A stretch of 43,062 bases of DNA from Acidobacteriaceae bacterium (GCA_027452245.1 DAIDGW010000177.1:1-43062); one strand, 5' to 3'. Numbered from the stretch's first letter, positions 8,344 to 15,798 are shown. The notes: generated from the sequence alone by a model not told the origin. Translations and numbers: made by a program.

Positions 8344-8424
8344 CTTTGGATACGACGTGCCGCCGCGAATCGATAATCCAGTGCTAGACTAATTGGTCAT
8401 TTCTCGTTCTTCTGGGGATTTCTT

Positions 8425-9342
8425 GTGAGTCATGATCCGGTTCTAGTTGTGCACGGCGGCGCGTGGGCGATGCCCGACGAAATGGTCGACGCGCATATTC
8501 GTGGCGTGAACAACGCTATGGCTGCGGGATGGCGAGTCCTCGAACGGGGCGGTTCTGCTGTCGATGCCGTAGAGGAAGCTGTTGTCGTCATGGAAGACGA
8601 CGAGACCTTTGATGCCGGGCGCGGCAGTTTCTTGAACCGAGACGGCAAAGTCCAACTCGATGCGCTCATCATGGATGGCGCTACCCTTCGCGCCGGCGGC
8701 GTCGGATGTGTGGAGCGTTTGCGGAATCCGGTACGAGCGGCGCGAAAGATCCTCAGTGAAAGCTCGCACGTGTATTTTGTTGCGGAGGGAGCAGAGCGGT
8801 TCGCAGCCGAACACGGAATCCCTCTCTGTAAGAATGAGGATCTGGTCATCCCGCGGGAGGTCGAGCGCTTGCGGAAATATCAGTTGCGATCAAGCAATGG
8901 CGGGAATGATCTGTTCGCGCCCACCATCTCGCACGATACCGTAGGCGCAGTTGCGCTTGATCGCGACGGCAACATCGCTGCCGCGACTTCGACTGGCGGG
9001 ACATTGAATAAGGATCCCGGGAGACTGGGAGATTCTTCGCTGATCGGATGCGGTTGTTACGCCGATAATCTCAGCGCGGCAGCTTCTACCACGGGGTGGG
9101 GAGAGCCGATCATGAAGTTGGTGCTGGCCAAATGGACGGCAGACCGGATCGCGGCGGGGAATCTGCCGGAGTGGGCTGCGCAGGAAGCGATGAATCATTT
9201 AAAACAACGCGTCGACGGGCATGGCGGCATCATCGTGATCGACGCGCAAGGCCAGGTCGGCATTGCGTACAACACTCCGCGCATGGCATGGGGTTACAAG
9301 TCAGTGAATAAGCAAGAATCGGGCGTCGAACGGAATAGCTGA
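8425..9342 (+). CDS. Isoaspartyl peptidase / type 2 L-asparaginase (Ntn hydrolase)
   Basis: A 305-aa asparaginase-2 family precursor. The family cleaves itself before a threonine that becomes the N-terminal nucleophile. Here that residue is Thr172 in SHDTVGAVALD. Other landmarks are VVHGGAW near the start, AGRGSFLNRDG, TSTGGTLNKDPGRLGDS and the late HGGIIVID. These enzymes remove isoaspartyl dipeptides and hydrolyse asparagine, aiding repair or turnover of aged protein. There is no signal peptide. The start is GTG with GGGGA about 7 bases upstream. It converges on the response-regulator gene with 7 bases between stops. Confidence 0.92.
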   Translation: MSHDPVLVVHGGAWAMPDEMVDAHIRGVNNAMAAGWRVLERGGSAVDAVEEAVVVMEDDETFDAGRGSFLNRDGKVQLDALIMDGATLRAGGVGCVERLRNPVRAARKILSESSHVYFVAEGAERFAAEHGIPLCKNEDLVIPREVERLRKYQLRSSNGGNDLFAPTISHDTVGAVALDRDGNIAAATSTGGTLNKDPGRLGDSSLIGCGCYADNLSAAASTTGWGEPIMKLVLAKWTADRIAAGNLPEWAAQEAMNHLKQRVDGHGGIIVIDAQGQVGIAYNTPRMAWGYKSVNKQESGVERNS

Positions 9343-9349
9343 TCTTCTT

Positions 9350-9982
9350 TTATAGCCAGCCTTTGGTTCTCGCGATACGTGCCGCGTCCACTCGATTGTT
9401 TGCTCCGAGCTTGCTGATCGCTTCCGACAGGTAATTCCGCACGGTGCCGTCGGATAGCCCGAGTTCTGACGCGATATCTCCACTCGCCATGCCATCCCCA
9501 GCCAAACGCAGCACCTGACGCTCGCGATCAGTCAGCGGATCCATCTCTCCCCATGCTTCGGTCGCGAGTTCGGGATCAATCACGCGAAGTCCCTGCCGAA
9601 CGCGGCGAACGGCCTCCGCTAATTCCTCGGCGCGCATGTCTTTTAGCAGGTATCCAGAAGCCCCGGCCTCCAAGGCTCGGCGCAAATAGCCCGCACGGGC
9701 AAACGTGGTCACAATGATTACGCGAGTTCCGGTGTGCCGCCGCCTCAGTTCGGCAGCCACATCCAAGCCGGTCATGTGCGGCATTTCAATGTCGGTAATG
9801 AAAACGTCGGGCTTGTGTTCGAGAACCGCCTGCAAAGCTTCCTTGCCATTACGAGCCTGAGCAACTACGGAAATGTCGCCTTCGATTTCGAGGAGGGCGG
9901 CTAATGCTCCCAGCACCATGCCCTGGTCTTCTGCGAGCACTACCCGTATGGCCTTCCGACCCTCTTTCGGTGGGGTCATCAA
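9350..9982 (-). CDS. NarL/LuxR-type (DesR-like) response regulator
   Basis: A 210-aa two-component regulator. The receiver domain (about 12-128) has the phosphoacceptor Asp64 in FITDIEMP, Thr92-93 and Lys114 in YLLKD. The LuxR-type helix-turn-helix (about 145-205) reads LTDRERQVLRLAGDGMASGD with the recognition region GLSDGTVRNYLSEAISKLG. Its start overlaps the kinase stop by 4 bp, so the pair is coupled. It closes a five-gene operon with an ABC exporter and most likely controls that operon, perhaps through the palindrome at 13223-13238. Confidence 0.93.
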   Translation of the reverse strand: MMTPPKEGRKAIRVVLAEDQGMVLGALAALLEIEGDISVVAQARNGKEALQAVLEHKPDVFITDIEMPHMTGLDVAAELRRRHTGTRVIIVTTFARAGYLRRALEAGASGYLLKDMRAEELAEAVRRVRQGLRVIDPELATEAWGEMDPLTDRERQVLRLAGDGMASGDIASELGLSDGTVRNYLSEAISKLGANNRVDAARIARTKGWL

Positions 9983-11097
9983 TTCGCGGAACCTCCGGAA
10001 TCGGACTCGATCTCTTTCAGCGGAAGCATGAGTGTGAGGCGGGTGCCAGAGTCGCCACAGCGAGTGAGCGTCCCGCCCAGCATTTCAACGCGCTCTCTCA
10101 TGCCACGGAGGCCGTTGCCTTCCGTATGCAAGCCGCCACGGCCGTCGTCTTCGATTTCCAGCCGGCAGGATCCATTTTGCTGGTCAAGCTTCAGCCGGCA
10201 AGACCGGGCGTTCGCGTGGCGCACAACATTTGTGACGGCCTCGCGCACAGCCAGCGAGAGAACGCTTTCCTGTACCGCCGGTAGCTTGACTCCAACCGCA
10301 GCGTCGCACTCCACAACGATGCCTGCGGTTTCAAGAGTAGATTTTGCGTGTGCCAGTTCCGAGAGTAGTCCCTGCGAGCGATAGCCTCGAATCGCATCCC
10401 GAACGTCTGAAAGCGCCTGGCGCGATATCTGTTCGACCTCGCGGATCTCTTTAGCAGCGCGCTCCGAATCTCTAGAGATCAGCTTCCCGGCAAGTTCCGA
10501 CTTAAGAGTGATGACCGACAAAGTGTGTCCGAGCACATCATGTAAGTCACGGGCAATGCGCTCACGCTCGGCGACTTTGGCGAGCTGTTCGATTTCTTCG
10601 TTGGCTTTCCGCAGGCGACGGTTCATGCGATTGCGTTCGGCAAAAAAGACATTCCCGCCGCCAATCATCAAGGGAAAGACCGCACTGTAGAACATTATCC
10701 ATCCACCCGAGTGTAGTGCCCAGCCGTCAATGGCCGCAATTCCAGCGACAGCAAAAAGTCCTAGTAGGGCTAGTTTCTGGGTTCTCACGGCGAAGGGAAT
10801 CAGGGCTGCGGCAAAGATGAAAAATGTGCAAGCCCCGGCATTGATGGGCAGGAATAACAGTCCAAGGACAACCATTCCCCCGATGAGGAACAAGCCCGGA
10901 GGACGTTCCAGCCAAAAAATGCCGAGATAAAGAAGGAGGAAAACAGCTGCGCCCAGAAGATCCAGAAGCCAAATGCGGGCGCTGACATGATCCAGGACCG
11001 GCTGCACGAAGAAGAAGCCCAGATAGAGCACCCATACCAGCCAGCCCCATCCGTGTTCGCGATTCCGGATGACCGAATTCCATGACTTCAGCTTCAT
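9979..11097 (-). CDS. DesK-like sensor histidine kinase (HisKA_3)
   Basis: A 372-aa membrane kinase. Five or six hydrophobic segments fill roughly the first 150 residues, with no sizeable extracellular loop, so it probably senses the membrane itself or a membrane-bound ligand. A short coiled coil leads to the HisKA_3 dimerisation domain with the phospho-His in RIARDLHDVLGHTLS (His186). A HATPase domain follows (EAVTNVVRHANA, DDGRGG, GLRGMRERVEMLGG). I chose the ATG at 11097. A GTG at 11169 would add 24 residues and overlap the preceding gene by 20 bp, with its ribosome binding site too close. Partner of the downstream response regulator. Confidence 0.9.
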   Translation of the reverse strand: MKLKSWNSVIRNREHGWGWLVWVLYLGFFFVQPVLDHVSARIWLLDLLGAAVFLLLYLGIFWLERPPGLFLIGGMVVLGLLFLPINAGACTFFIFAAALIPFAVRTQKLALLGLFAVAGIAAIDGWALHSGGWIMFYSAVFPLMIGGGNVFFAERNRMNRRLRKANEEIEQLAKVAERERIARDLHDVLGHTLSVITLKSELAGKLISRDSERAAKEIREVEQISRQALSDVRDAIRGYRSQGLLSELAHAKSTLETAGIVVECDAAVGVKLPAVQESVLSLAVREAVTNVVRHANARSCRLKLDQQNGSCRLEIEDDGRGGLHTEGNGLRGMRERVEMLGGTLTRCGDSGTRLTLMLPLKEIESDSGGSAN

Positions 11098-11149
11098 TCC
11101 AAGCGCCTTCCGTGAGTCCAGATCCAGATTACCGCTACCATTCTCAACC

Positions 11150-11344
11150 CTATAGCCGGTTCTGGCCACTCCGCAGTTGCGGTTTGGTCGTGAACCAGAT
11201 GAGCGCCGCTACGGGAATCAGGCCAATCGACCAGACCGGGCCGCCGTAAAGGGCGAGCATTCCGCAGATCATCAGAATGAATGCGCAGCGCACAGATTTT
11301 TTCAGTTCAAGATTCATAATGCCACCCTTGGTGTCGACGTTCAT
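11150..11344 (-). CDS. Small membrane protein of the ABC exporter operon
   Basis: A 64-aa protein with two hydrophobic segments (about 20-34 and 36-51) and a basic tail. Its ATG overlaps the stop of the permease gene in ATGA, the same coupling seen elsewhere in this operon, which is the main evidence that it is real. It resembles no family I can name. It sits between the permease and the sensor kinase, so it could be a small transporter subunit or link transporter and kinase. The longer frame upstream of this start is only the shadow of the permease gene. Confidence 0.7.
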   Translation of the reverse strand: MNVDTKGGIMNLELKKSVRCAFILMICGMLALYGGPVWSIGLIPVAALIWFTTKPQLRSGQNRL

Positions 11345-12153
11345 CCGTATAGTTTTCCCTGATCCCGTTGAAATCCAATGCGGGCTATGCCCAGGCAGAT
11401 CAAGGTAAACGCCACCAACACTTCCCAGTGGCGTGTAATCGAGCCAACTCCTGCCCCGACCGTGCCGAGAGCTAATTCGGAAAGGTGATAGGGGGGTAAC
11501 GCCAAACCGATCTGCCGCAGAAATTTGGGCAGGAACATGAACGGCACCCATAAGCCGCTGCAGAATGAAAGGGGCAGATAAATCAGGTTGATGGTCGCCG
11601 GAGCGGAGTTGGGACCAGAGAAATATCCGATTGCCAATCCCATCGCGGAGAAGGGTAGCGATCCCAATCCCAGGATGGCTAGCAGTTCTGCGACGTTCAG
11701 CGCCGGCATGCGAACCCCTCCGAATGCGAAGCCGAGAATAATCAGCAGCGCTACGACCGTTACGCTGAACAACATGCTGACGGCAATCTTCGCGGCAAAG
11801 TAGGCAAAAGGTGGCATGGGACTGGCACGTTTGACCTCCAGCCAACCCAGGCCGCGGTCGGATGCAAGTCCGGCAGCCGTGCCAAATAGCGAAGCTCCAA
11901 TCACGCCGAAGGTCGCATAGGTCACGAGCAAATACGCCGGAACGCGGACCCGTCCGATCGTTTGGTTCGAATTCAGGACCAATCCAAACAGAATGTAAAA
12001 CATGAGCGGGAAGGTGATCACCGACACGGTATACATGCGCAGGCGAAGGTTCTTGAGGAATTCGTATTTCGTCTCCTTCAGGTAGATCCGGGAGCGGTGC
12101 ACGAAAGAACGGCTGTTCTCCATCTGCTCAAAGTTCCTGATTGTATTGTTCAT
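11341..12153 (-). CDS. ABC-2 type transporter permease
   Basis: A 270-aa integral membrane protein with about six hydrophobic segments and a soluble N-terminal 35 residues, the normal layout for ABC-2 permeases that export drugs, antibiotics or lipids. It begins 16 bases after the ATPase gene and overlaps the 64-aa membrane gene by 4 bp. With its ATPase it should form a homodimeric exporter. An ABC-2 exporter with its own DesK/DesR-like system is a layout known from antimicrobial-resistance loci such as the linearmycin-resistance genes of Bacillus. The substrate here is not known. Confidence 0.88.
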   Translation of the reverse strand: MNNTIRNFEQMENSRSFVHRSRIYLKETKYEFLKNLRLRMYTVSVITFPLMFYILFGLVLNSNQTIGRVRVPAYLLVTYATFGVIGASLFGTAAGLASDRGLGWLEVKRASPMPPFAYFAAKIAVSMLFSVTVVALLIILGFAFGGVRMPALNVAELLAILGLGSLPFSAMGLAIGYFSGPNSAPATINLIYLPLSFCSGLWVPFMFLPKFLRQIGLALPPYHLSELALGTVGAGVGSITRHWEVLVAFTLICLGIARIGFQRDQGKLYG

Positions 12154-12169
12154 GATGCCTTCCTAAGTT

Positions 12170-13129
12170 CTAATTGGCCGCAGGGGCCAGGTTGTCTTCT
12201 TTAGTTAATGCGAGAAATGCTTCTTCCAGACCGGCGGCGGTTACTTCCAGGCCCGAGAGATTTGGATCACGGCGAAGCAGTTCGCGCAGCACGGATTCTG
12301 CCTCGCAGGCGCGAATCTCTACAGCTTCTCGATCTTGTTTCACTTCTGAAACGCCGGCGAGTTGGGAGATCTCTCGGATGGGAATGCTGGTCACACAACG
12401 GATAAACTTGCCGCTGGTGAGGGACTTGATTTCTGCTGGAGTGCCCTGCTGAATGATGGTTCCCTGGTTGATCACGGCAATTCGGTCGGCGAGAGCATCC
12501 GCTTCCTGTAAATAATGGGTGGTCAGCAACACCGTTTTGCCGTGCGCCACGATGTTCCTGATCTCATCCCAGATGGCCCGGCGCGCCTCGACATCCAATC
12601 CCACCGTGGGTTCATCAAGGAAGATCAGATCGGGATCGCCGCATAATGCGAGAGAGAAAAGGACTCTTTGCCGCTGGCCGCCCGACAGGTCACCGAATTT
12701 GCGGTCGGCGATTTTCTCCAGTCCCGCACAGGCCAGTGTGCGTGCGAGCGGCAGGGGATGGTTGTAGTAGCTCGAAAACAGATCAATATGCTCTCGGACG
12801 CGAAGAGTCTCAGGAACGCGTCCGACTTGCAGCATCGCTCCAGTGCGCATTCGATTATCGGGATGTATGGGATCTCGGCCAAATACTGAAACGCGCCCAG
12901 CATCGGGTTGGATCAGGCCCAGCAACAATTTCACAATTGTGGTCTTGCCGGCCCCGTTCGGACCAAGGAGGGCCACGAGTTCTCCTGCGTGGACTTCAAA
13001 ATCAATCCCTCGGAGCGCGCGAACCGATCCATAATTCTTGCCGACGCTCCGCAGGCGCGCTACGGCGGCAGGGCTTGTTACGTGAGTTGTGCTTGCAGAA
13101 GTTGCAATGCTGGTTTGGATCGCTGTCAT
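12170..13129 (-). CDS. ABC transporter ATP-binding protein (exporter type)
   Basis: A 319-aa ATPase, first gene of the exporter operon. Walker A is GPNGAGKTT (56-64), the signature is LSGGQRQR, Walker B is LIFLDEPTVGLD, and the switch His lies in LLTTHYLQEA. The 90-residue C-terminal extension is typical of the drug-exporter (CcmA/DrrA-like) branch. The reading frame stays open back to 13207, but I chose the ATG at 13129, which has GGAG six bases upstream and removes a low-complexity leader. The operon order is ATPase, permease, small membrane protein, kinase, regulator. Confidence 0.92.
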   Translation of the reverse strand: MTAIQTSIATSASTTHVTSPAAVARLRSVGKNYGSVRALRGIDFEVHAGELVALLGPNGAGKTTIVKLLLGLIQPDAGRVSVFGRDPIHPDNRMRTGAMLQVGRVPETLRVREHIDLFSSYYNHPLPLARTLACAGLEKIADRKFGDLSGGQRQRVLFSLALCGDPDLIFLDEPTVGLDVEARRAIWDEIRNIVAHGKTVLLTTHYLQEADALADRIAVINQGTIIQQGTPAEIKSLTSGKFIRCVTSIPIREISQLAGVSEVKQDREAVEIRACEAESVLRELLRRDPNLSGLEVTAAGLEEAFLALTKEDNLAPAAN

Positions 13130-13222
13130 TTCGAACTCCGCATCGTTATGTGGGTCTTGCATAACGATTCCATGTTGCGACGGAGGCGCGGGTCGCAACA
13201 GTGCCATCCATCATTGGCGGAG

Positions 13223-13238
13223 AATGACAATTGTCATT
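13223..13238. promoter_or_regulatory. Perfect 16-bp palindrome upstream of the exporter operon
   Basis: AATGACAATTGTCATT is identical on both strands. It lies about 94 bases upstream of the chosen start of the ABC ATPase gene. A symmetrical site in this position would suit a dimeric NarL/LuxR-type regulator such as the one at the end of the operon. This is inference from position and symmetry. Confidence 0.5.
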
Positions 13239-13332
13239 GCGAGCAGGAGCGTTTATGTATGACGGCGTACATGAAAGTCAGAAGATGTTTTCGGTTCGCC
13301 GAAGTTTGTGCCGATTTAGGCTTGGGATTATT

Positions 13333-13348
13333 GTTACGAAATCCGGAC
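13333..13348. promoter_or_regulatory. Operator-like motif, copy 1
   Basis: GTTACGAAATCCGGAC, about 195 bases upstream of the XRE regulator gene. It shares 15 consecutive bases with copy 4 at 14961-14975 and fits the imperfect palindrome GTTNNGAA(A/T)TCNNNAC. Confidence 0.5.
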
Positions 13349-13385
13349 AACGCCTCAAAAACAAAGGATTTAAAGATGTCGGAAG

Positions 13386-13406
13386 TCCGCCATTGAGGCT
13401 GGCGGA
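13386..13406. other. Hairpin in the intergenic region between divergent operons
   Basis: TCCGCCA (13386-13392) and TGGCGGA (13400-13406) form a perfect 7-bp stem around a 7-base loop. It lies between motif copies 1 and 2. The 13130-13543 gap otherwise holds the palindrome at 13223 and the two motif copies, and no supportable gene. Confidence 0.35.
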
Positions 13407-13444
13407 AATCCAGTTTTAGGCCAATATTAATGCGGTTTCGATGT

Positions 13445-13460
13445 GTTCGGAATTCGTAAC
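13445..13460. promoter_or_regulatory. Operator-like motif, copy 2 (inverted)
   Basis: GTTCGGAATTCGTAAC, 83 bases upstream of the XRE gene start. With one flanking base on each side it is the exact reverse complement of copy 3 (18 bases identical). Internally it is symmetrical at 12 of 16 positions. Confidence 0.6.
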
Positions 13461-13543
13461 AAAACACAAAACATGAAATTTAATCGCAATGGAAAGTATT
13501 CTTATGCCCGCTTTGATATCATGGTGCCCACTCGGGAGGGCCC

Positions 13544-14350
13544 ATGCTGCCGGCTGGCAAAAGTCTTCGTGCGTTGCGTGAAAAGCTTGGACTCACCATG
13601 CGCGATGTGGAAAGTTCGAGCGCGCGCATTGCGGAACTGCACTGTAACGAGGAATTTTCTATCCCGCCCAGCCGACTGTCGGATATCGAGACCAAGGGAA
13701 TTCTTCCGAGTATCTACCGCCTTTACACGCTCTCCATCATTTATCGCCGCGATCTGAACGAACTGTTAGCGTGGTATGGAGTCGACGTGCATAATACCGC
13801 AGCAGATCTTGGATTGATCGCGCCTCCCAAATCTCATCTTTCAAACGCGCTCGCGAGCATGTCATCCGCGCAAGTTCCCATGAGAATGGATCCGGGATTC
13901 GATGTTCGCCGTACAACCAACCTCGGCCGTATGGTCGAACAATGGGGATTAGTGCCGCTATCTTATCTAGAGCAGTTCGTGAAAAGCGATTTCACTTATG
14001 GCTACATTGGGAACGACGACTTCACGATGTATCCGATCCTGCCCCCGGGAAGTTTTATTCAGGTCGATGAGTCGCGCAACCGCGTCGTAGAAGGCTCCTG
14101 GCGCTCGGAATACGAGCGTCCCATCTATTTTGTCGAAACCCGCGAAGGGCACACTTGTTCGTGGTGCAGCACGCGTCGTGAAGAGATTATTCTTCAGCCT
14201 CATCCTTTGTCGCCGGTGCCCGTGCGCATTCTGAAACACCCGCAGGAAGCGGAAGTCCTTGGCCAGGTGGTTGGGGTCGCTATGAAGTTGACCGAGTGGC
14301 GCGCCCTCGATGCTTTGCCAACGCCGAAAGCGCCACCAGCACTGAACTGA
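13544..14350 (+). CDS. XRE-family regulator with a degenerate LexA/S24-like C-terminal domain
   Basis: A 268-aa protein. Residues 5-80 form an XRE-type helix-turn-helix (LRALREKLGLTMRDVE, then SRLSDIETKGILPSIYRLYT). Residues about 120-250 resemble the LexA/S24 fold of CI-like repressors: TMYPILPPGSFIQVD corresponds to the SMxPxxxxGxxxxVD segment. The nucleophile serine of that family appears as Thr161, and I see no clear catalytic lysine, so the domain probably does not cleave itself and may sense a ligand or dimerise. GGGAGG lies just before the ATG. It probably binds the repeated palindrome-like sites around this locus, one of which lies in its own upstream region. It overlaps the opposite-strand gene by 71 bp at the 3' ends. 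Confidence 0.75.
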   Translation: MLPAGKSLRALREKLGLTMRDVESSSARIAELHCNEEFSIPPSRLSDIETKGILPSIYRLYTLSIIYRRDLNELLAWYGVDVHNTAADLGLIAPPKSHLSNALASMSSAQVPMRMDPGFDVRRTTNLGRMVEQWGLVPLSYLEQFVKSDFTYGYIGNDDFTMYPILPPGSFIQVDESRNRVVEGSWRSEYERPIYFVETREGHTCSWCSTRREEIILQPHPLSPVPVRILKHPQEAEVLGQVVGVAMKLTEWRALDALPTPKAPPALN

Positions 14351-14702
14351 GGTGCGCGCCGCAGGCCGACTTCTTACTCATTCCGGGAAGCAGAGTGTCA
14401 AATTCACTTCTGAGAGTTTCAAGGTAGTCTTCTGCTGTCACACCCGACGGCTTGCTCGCGTTATCAAGATCATTCAGGAGCGCCGGAAGCGGCGTTCGCA
14501 AAACTTCGGTAACCACCTCCGCATGCGCGGTATGAAGTGCCTTCTCTGACGTTTCCTTCCCATGAATAAAAGACATTCCCCAGTGCCCGTATCCACCATC
14601 TTGCTTTCGCAGTGAACCCAGGTACGCGAGCTTACCCAGTAGCCCGGAAACCGCGGCCAGGGTGGTGTCTTTCAAATCCTGCAAGGCTGATTTCAACGTC
14701 AT
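14280..14702 (-). CDS. Conserved-looking protein of unknown function
   Basis: A 140-aa protein, predicted mainly helical, without signal peptide or membrane segment. Its middle has a GGYGHWGMSFIHGKE stretch and a helical region starting KALHTAHAEVVTEVLRT. I do not recognise the family. It is transcribed convergently with the XRE regulator, overlapping it by 71 bp. Its ATG begins five bases from operator-like motif copy 3, so binding there would directly block its transcription or cover its start. Position and shared motif tie it to the regulator; nothing shows its activity. Confidence 0.6.
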   Translation of the reverse strand: MTLKSALQDLKDTTLAAVSGLLGKLAYLGSLRKQDGGYGHWGMSFIHGKETSEKALHTAHAEVVTEVLRTPLPALLNDLDNASKPSGVTAEDYLETLRSEFDTLLPGMSKKSACGAHLSSVLVALSALAKHRGRATRSTS

Positions 14703-14707
14703 TTTCT

Positions 14708-14723
14708 GTTACGAATTCCGAAC
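14708..14723. promoter_or_regulatory. Operator-like motif, copy 3
   Basis: GTTACGAATTCCGAAC, between the divergent 140-aa gene (start 14702) and the peptide gene (start 14810). With one flanking base on each side it is the reverse complement of copy 2. A degenerate partial copy may follow at about 14741-14756. Confidence 0.6.
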
Positions 14724-14809
14724 AAAGCCTGCCCAAATAAGTTTTGCGAATCCGGGGGGCGCTCATGAAAGTATCACGCTTCAAATTCCCCAACAAGGAG
14801 AAACCCAAG

Positions 14810-14944
14810 GTGAAACGTATCCTGCTCGTACTCGGTACCGCAGTGCTATTTCTCAACACATTTGTAGCCCCCACGATCGCGATGGCGGACGGCGGAGCGG
14901 GAGGAACCAGTTGCAATGGTAGTACGAATACCTGTAAACCGTAG
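14810..14944 (+). CDS. 44-aa exported peptide with two cysteines
   Basis: A short precursor beginning at GTG 14810, with AAGGAG at 14795-14800 and a 9-base spacing. Residues 1-26 form a textbook signal peptide: MKR, then the hydrophobic ILLVLGTAVLFLNTFVAP, then TIAMA as a cleavage site. The predicted mature peptide has 18 residues, DGGAGGTSCNGSTNTCKP: glycine-rich, with two cysteines that could form a disulphide, and ending in CKP. The frame extends upstream to 14744, but the signal peptide and ribosome binding site favour this start. It lies between motif copies 3 and 4. Candidate secreted signal, toxin-like or structural peptide; no known family recognised. Confidence 0.65.
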   Translation: MKRILLVLGTAVLFLNTFVAPTIAMADGGAGGTSCNGSTNTCKP

Positions 14945-14959
14945 TAGTTTGGTGTTTCC

Positions 14960-14975
14960 TTTACGAAATCCGGAC
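14960..14975. promoter_or_regulatory. Operator-like motif, copy 4
   Basis: TTTACGAAATCCGGAC, 58 bases upstream of the multi-pass membrane gene at 15034. It differs from copy 1 only at the first base. Confidence 0.5.
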
Positions 14976-15033
14976 GCGAGCCCACACGTGTGTCCGCACT
15001 GGTTGGAATGCGCTATATTGGCTGCTTGCAATT

Positions 15034-15798
15034 ATGCTACAAGCACATTCCATAGTGTGGCATTACCTGTGGGCTGCGCCCAATGTGTATCTGCTCGCAT
15101 TATCGTTTTTCCTCTGGAAGCGTAATCTTCACCGCAAGTTCCCCGTCTTTTTCGTCTATTCGATCGTTGCTGCGACGGCTCAACTCTGCGCTTATGCGGC
15201 TGATGTCATTCCTGTCGTTTCTGGCGACGACTTTTGGCGAGTCTTGTGGGTTGGGGTACTAGTTGAGGCTTTGCTAAAGTTCGCCGTGTTCGGTGAGTTG
15301 TTTGTCCAGATTTTTGGTTCGTATTCCGCTATAGCCAATCTTGGAAAGTTCTTACTGCGCGGCGTCGGCGCAATGCTGGTATTGGTGTCGGTGGTCATAG
15401 CTGCATATACTCGCACGGACAGTGCCAATTGGTTGATCTCTCGCGCCCACGTCACGGAACAGAGCGTTTACATCGTCGAATGCGGTCTTCTGCTGTTCCT
15501 TTTTCTTCTGGCTACTCACTTTCGGCTTTCATGGACGAACCAAATGTTTGGGATCGCCTTGGGATTCGCGATTTCTGGATGCGTCCATCTAGCTACCTGG
15601 GCAATTATTGCCAATGGCGGATTTCAAGGTGCGCGTAACCTTCTCGACATCGTGAATATGGGTGCATACCACGTCTGTGTTCTGGTCTGGTTCTATTTTC
15701 TGCTCATCCCCGAGAAAGTCAGCGCGCCTCGGGCTGTCGAATTGCCCGAGCACAACCTCGAAATCTGGAATCAAGAATTGCAACGCCTACTTCGATGA
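15034..15798 (+). CDS. Multi-pass membrane protein of unknown function
   Basis: A 254-aa integral membrane protein with about seven hydrophobic segments (near residues 8-26, 36-56, 66-88, 104-124, 145-162, 170-193 and 203-224) and a soluble C-terminal tail of about 30 residues ending IWNQELQRLLR. No catalytic or transporter motif stands out. Its stop overlaps the start of the next gene by 4 bp. Similar seven-helix proteins of unknown role occur in Acidobacteriota, by recollection rather than search. It follows the secreted peptide gene, so receptor or export roles are worth testing, but no evidence selects either. Confidence 0.7.
   Translation: MLQAHSIVWHYLWAAPNVYLLALSFFLWKRNLHRKFPVFFVYSIVAATAQLCAYAADVIPVVSGDDFWRVLWVGVLVEALLKFAVFGELFVQIFGSYSAIANLGKFLLRGVGAMLVLVSVVIAAYTRTDSANWLISRAHVTEQSVYIVECGLLLFLFLLATHFRLSWTNQMFGIALGFAISGCVHLATWAIIANGGFQGARNLLDIVNMGAYHVCVLVWFYFLLIPEKVSAPRAVELPEHNLEIWNQELQRLLR

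Noticed and set aside
11345-11845. N-terminal extension of the 64-aa membrane protein
   Set aside because: Overlaps the ABC permease gene completely in another frame; the ATGA junction at 11341-11344 gives a better start.
14741-14756. A fifth copy of the operator-like motif
   Set aside because: GTTTTGCGAATCCGGG matches only if a gap is allowed; too weak to count with the other four.
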